NCBI GenBank assembly: GCA_944326485.1
Contig: CALVED010000005.1
Location: 123,261 to 187,260 of the forward strand
Direction of reading: 5' to 3'
From: Candidatus Gastranaerophilales bacterium
Lineage (GTDB): Bacteria; Cyanobacteriota; Vampirovibrionia; Gastranaerophilales; Gastranaerophilaceae
Length of the DNA stretch: 64,000 nt
The notes below the pieces were generated by a model that worked only from the letters and a program-made list of their open reading frames with translations, was not told where the DNA came from and made no database searches. This document shows, one piece after another, positions 61,549 through 64,000 of this stretch. Each line of letters starts with the position of its first letter. Position 1 is the stretch's first letter. The position numbers and the translations under genes are program-made.

Positions 61549-61862
61549 TAATTATAAGAAAAGTATCTGTCAAAATCTACATCATCAAAATTGCATAAGA
61601 GCCTATATACATCATCATCTTCATCCATCTTTTGAAATTTGAATTCGTCAAATTTCCATAATTTGGGGTTAATTCCGTATACTCTTATAATTTCTTTATC
61701 AAACAGTATTTTTAATTTTTTCTTAACAACATCAAGAGGCATAGAAAGTGATTTGGAAAGTTCAACTGCTGAAATTCCCTCTGCTCTTGAACATTTTTCA
61801 GGGGTTAAAAACATGAGTTCAAGTCCGACTCTTTTTAAATCTGTATCCTCTTGTGTTTCCAT
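61548..61862 (-). CDS. Small winged-helix DNA-binding protein
   Basis: A 104-residue protein; AAGG precedes the ATG. Residues 22-65 look like a winged helix: I-S-A-V-E-L-S-K-S-L-S-M-P-L-D-V-V-K-K-K-L-K-I-L-F-D-K, then the wing E-I-I-R-V-Y-G-I-N-P-K-L-W. The C-terminal end is acidic (D-E-D-D-D-V-Y). It is probably a transcriptional regulator or an accessory HTH subunit, convergent with the 6S RNA. Confidence 0.7.
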   Translation of the reverse strand: METQEDTDLKRVGLELMFLTPEKCSRAEGISAVELSKSLSMPLDVVKKKLKILFDKEIIRVYGINPKLWKFDEFKFQKMDEDDDVYRLLCNFDDVDFDRYFSYN

Positions 61863-61985
61863 TTCTTTACCTTATTTACAAAATCATGTTCGGTATATTT
61901 TTAAAATACTTTAATTATTTTATAAGAAATATATTTTTTTTTCCTTAATTATTGTACAATCAATATGGTAGATTGGGAAAAATTT

Positions 61986-64000
61986 ATGCTTGAATTGAAT
62001 ATTTGTTACAGCCTTGATTCACAGTATGCAGAACAGCTGGCTGTCTCAATGTCTTCTATTTTAAATAATTCGGATGAGGATGAAAATATCAATTTTTATA
62101 TTCTTGATGGGGGATTATCGAATGAAGATAAAACAAATATTAATTCATTAAAAAAAATTAAGAATTTTTCTATTGAATATATAAATATAAATAAAGAAGA
62201 TTTTAATTGTTGTCCTTTATTAAAAGAAAAAGATGAAAAATATTCTTCTTACCATGTTACACTTCCAACATATTTCCGTTTTAAGCTCCCAACATTATTA
62301 AATGATTTAGATAAAGTTTTATATATTGATTGCGATATAATAGCAAGAACATCATTAAAAGAATTATTCAAAGAAAATTTGAATAATAAAGCATTAGCAA
62401 TGGTGTTAGATGCAGAAAGTAAAAAGGAAGCTAAAAGGCTAGGCTTAAAAAAATATTATAATGCCGGAGTAATGCTTATTAATCTTGATTTTTGGCGTAA
62501 GAATAATGTTGAAGAATCATTGTTTAATTATGCTAAAAATAATTCTGATAAAATCTTATGGCAAGATCAAGATATAGTTAATATTGTACTTGAAGATAAA
62601 ATTAAAAGTATTAGTGAAAAGTGGAATTTTCAATATTTTCTTTATGAAAAGATAGATGTTAAGGCTCTTTCAGATTCTTCAATTATTCATTTGGCAGGTA
62701 GATTTAAGCCTTGGTTAATTCCTTTTGAACATCCAATATACGATTATTATTATTATTATCTGTCTTTTACTCCTTGGAAAAATAAAATAATCCAATATAA
62801 ACAAATGTCTAGCTTAAAATATTTAAAAAATAATGTAGGTGGTAGTGAAACTAACATATTGCTTGCTGCAACCGATGAAGATCTTCAAAAAGTTTATAAG
62901 GAGATAACGAATAGTTATAGGTTTACTGAAGAATCTTGTAAATTATTAGATGCAAAATTTGATATTTTACAAAAAGAATTTTCTGATTTTAAATTTAGTG
63001 ATTTTGATAATAGTATATCCAAAGTTTATGAAGAGATATCAAAAAATTATGATTACACAAATGAATTAAATAAAAATGTTAATGAAGTAGTATCTTCTAC
63101 TAAAGAAGAAACTCAAGGAAAAATAAATCAATCAAAAGAAGAAATAACGCAGCAAACTGATGAGAAGATATCAAAGGTATATGAAGAGATATCGAAGAAT
63201 TATGATTATACAAATGAGTTAAATAAAAGTGTTAATGAAATGGTATCTTCTAATAATTCTGAAATACAAGGATTGTTAAATAAATCAATAGAAACAATAT
63301 CTGAACTTCATGATGAAAAGATAACAAAGATTTATGAAGAATTGTCTAAGAATTATGATTATACAAATGAGTTAAATAAAAATATTAGAGAAAAAGTAGA
63401 TGAAAATAAAGAAGAATCTCAAAAAATAATAAATGATTTAAGATATGAAGTTACCATAAATACCGATGAAAAGATATCAAAGGTATATGAAGAGATATCG
63501 AAAAATTATGATTATACAAATGAGTTAAATACTTCTTCAAAGAATCTTATAAATGAAACAAAGAGTGAAGTTGAAGGATTTGTAAATAAGTCTTTAGAAA
63601 CACTATCTGAACTTCATGATGAAAAGATATCAAAAGTTTATGAAGAGATATCAAAAAATTATGATTACACAAATGAATTAAATAAAAATGTTAATGAAAT
63701 AGTATCTTCTACTAAAGAAGAAACTCAAGGAAAAATAAATCAATCAAAAGAAGAAATAACGCAGCAAACTGATGAAAAGATATCAAAGGTATATGAAGAG
63801 ATATCGAAAAATTATGATTATACAAATGAGTTAAATACTTCTTCAAAGAATCTTATAAATGAAACAAAGAGTGAAGTTGAAGGATTTGTAAATAAGTCTT
63901 TAGAAACACTATCTGAACTTCATGATGAAAAGATATCAAAAGTTTATGAAGAGATATCAAAAAATTATGATTACACAAATGAATTAAATAAAAATGTTAA
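61986..64000 (+). CDS. GT8 glycosyltransferase with C-terminal 51-residue repeat array (runs off window)
   Basis: The ATG at 61986 starts M-L-E-L-N-I-C-Y-S-L-D, the usual GT8 opening; an ATG 21 bases upstream is less likely since a TACAAT -10 lies there. GT8 motifs: Y-I-D-C-D (DxD at 115-117), Y-Y-N-A-G-V-M-L-I-N-L near 155, W-Q-D-Q-D-I-V-N near 193, H235-L-A-G-x-x-K-P-W. Such enzymes move glucose or galactose from UDP- or ADP-sugars onto LPS, glycans or proteins. From residue 346 the sequence becomes a repeat array: K-V-Y-E-E-I-S-K-N-Y-D-Y-T-N-E-L-N recurs every 51 residues, at 63021, 63174, 63327, 63480, 63633, 63786 and 63939. The gene is unfinished at the window edge. Confidence 0.88.
   Translation, partial: MLELNICYSLDSQYAEQLAVSMSSILNNSDEDENINFYILDGGLSNEDKTNINSLKKIKNFSIEYININKEDFNCCPLLKEKDEKYSSYHVTLPTYFRFKLPTLLNDLDKVLYIDCDIIARTSLKELFKENLNNKALAMVLDAESKKEAKRLGLKKYYNAGVMLINLDFWRKNNVEESLFNYAKNNSDKILWQDQDIVNIVLEDKIKSISEKWNFQYFLYEKIDVKALSDSSIIHLAGRFKPWLIPFEHPIYDYYYYYLSFTPWKNKIIQYKQMSSLKYLKNNVGGSETNILLAATDEDLQKVYKEITNSYRFTEESCKLLDAKFDILQKEFSDFKFSDFDNSISKVYEEISKNYDYTNELNKNVNEVVSSTKEETQGKINQSKEEITQQTDEKISKVYEEISKNYDYTNELNKSVNEMVSSNNSEIQGLLNKSIETISELHDEKITKIYEELSKNYDYTNELNKNIREKVDENKEESQKIINDLRYEVTINTDEKISKVYEEISKNYDYTNELNTSSKNLINETKSEVEGFVNKSLETLSELHDEKISKVYEEISKNYDYTNELNKNVNEIVSSTKEETQGKINQSKEEITQQTDEKISKVYEEISKNYDYTNELNTSSKNLINETKSEVEGFVNKSLETLSELHDEKISKVYEEISKNYDYTNELNKNV
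63012..64000 (+). repeat. 153-bp coding tandem repeat array (seven units seen)
   Basis: Anchor codons for K-V-Y-E-E start at 63021, 63174, 63327, 63480, 63633, 63786 and 63939, each exactly 153 bases after the previous one. Units 4-5 (63474-63779) and 6-7 (63780 onward) are nearly identical over two units, so the recent duplication unit is 306 bp. It continues beyond the window. Confidence 0.95.

Noticed and set aside
63012..64000. CRISPR-like periodic repeats
   Set aside because: The period is 153 bp, in frame, and the spacers are also similar; it is a protein-coding tandem repeat.

Overview
The window is strongly AT-rich and densely coded on both strands. It has no insertion sequence, prophage, CRISPR array or rRNA. 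The gene content fits a non-photosynthetic relative of cyanobacteria, most likely Vampirovibrionia/Melainabacteria and plausibly the gut order Gastranaerophilales. The clues are a Ycf45-type AAA ATPase with a C-terminal R3H domain (29453-31051), ATP synthase beta and epsilon genes (atpD-atpC) standing apart from the other subunits, a prepilin-like protein, OmpH-type periplasmic chaperones and a POTRA protein (diderm envelope), and no photosynthesis genes. The lineage is an inference; the genes are read directly.

Layout. 1-7.9 kb: the 5' part of dnaA directly downstream of aspS, a YitT-type membrane protein, a DUF1796-like protein, atpD-atpC, YbaK, an iron alcohol dehydrogenase and a C_GCAxxG_C_C protein. 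8-11.7 kb: surface genes (phosphodiester glycosidase, prepilin-like protein with an acidic tail, small secreted protein, POTRA protein). 11.8-18.7 kb: tig-clpP-clpX, pyrimidine-nucleoside phosphorylase, two OmpH/Skp-like genes and DAHP synthase. 19-29 kb: ruvC-membrane protein-mtnA-polytopic membrane protein, asnS, fusA and several lineage-type small or hypothetical genes. 29.3-38 kb: a structured leader RNA plus the Ycf45/R3H gene, a DegT aminotransferase, the overlapping rsmA-ispE-murQ operon and a 941-residue protein. 38-48 kb: a coiled-coil giant, type 4 uracil-DNA glycosylase, GH57 glucanase, candidate small RNAs, tsaD, leuC and a MATE transporter. 48-64 kb: formyltransferase, YhaM-like nuclease, pncC, lepB, polyprenyl synthase, tRNA-Gly(GCC), transglutaminase-like, PHP, MBL-fold and calcineurin-like enzymes, a CtpA-type protease, a probable 6S RNA and a GT8 glycosyltransferase that runs off the edge.

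Three things stand out. (1) A dispersed intergenic repeat family occurs in at least ten copies, in long (about 180 bp), medium (about 122 bp) and short palindromic (about 54 bp) forms with TGTC(C/A)GAAAAA ends. (2) The GT8 glycosyltransferase carries at least seven exact 153-bp (51-residue) coding repeats that continue beyond the window. (3) Otherwise unrelated proteins share short N-terminal signatures (M-x-I-x-S-I/V and/or S-F-x-G), two of them with effector-like features (HEXXH; HAKxR). In addition there are two candidate orphan sRNAs (41.3 kb, 44.1 kb) and an unassigned structured leader RNA (29.37 kb).
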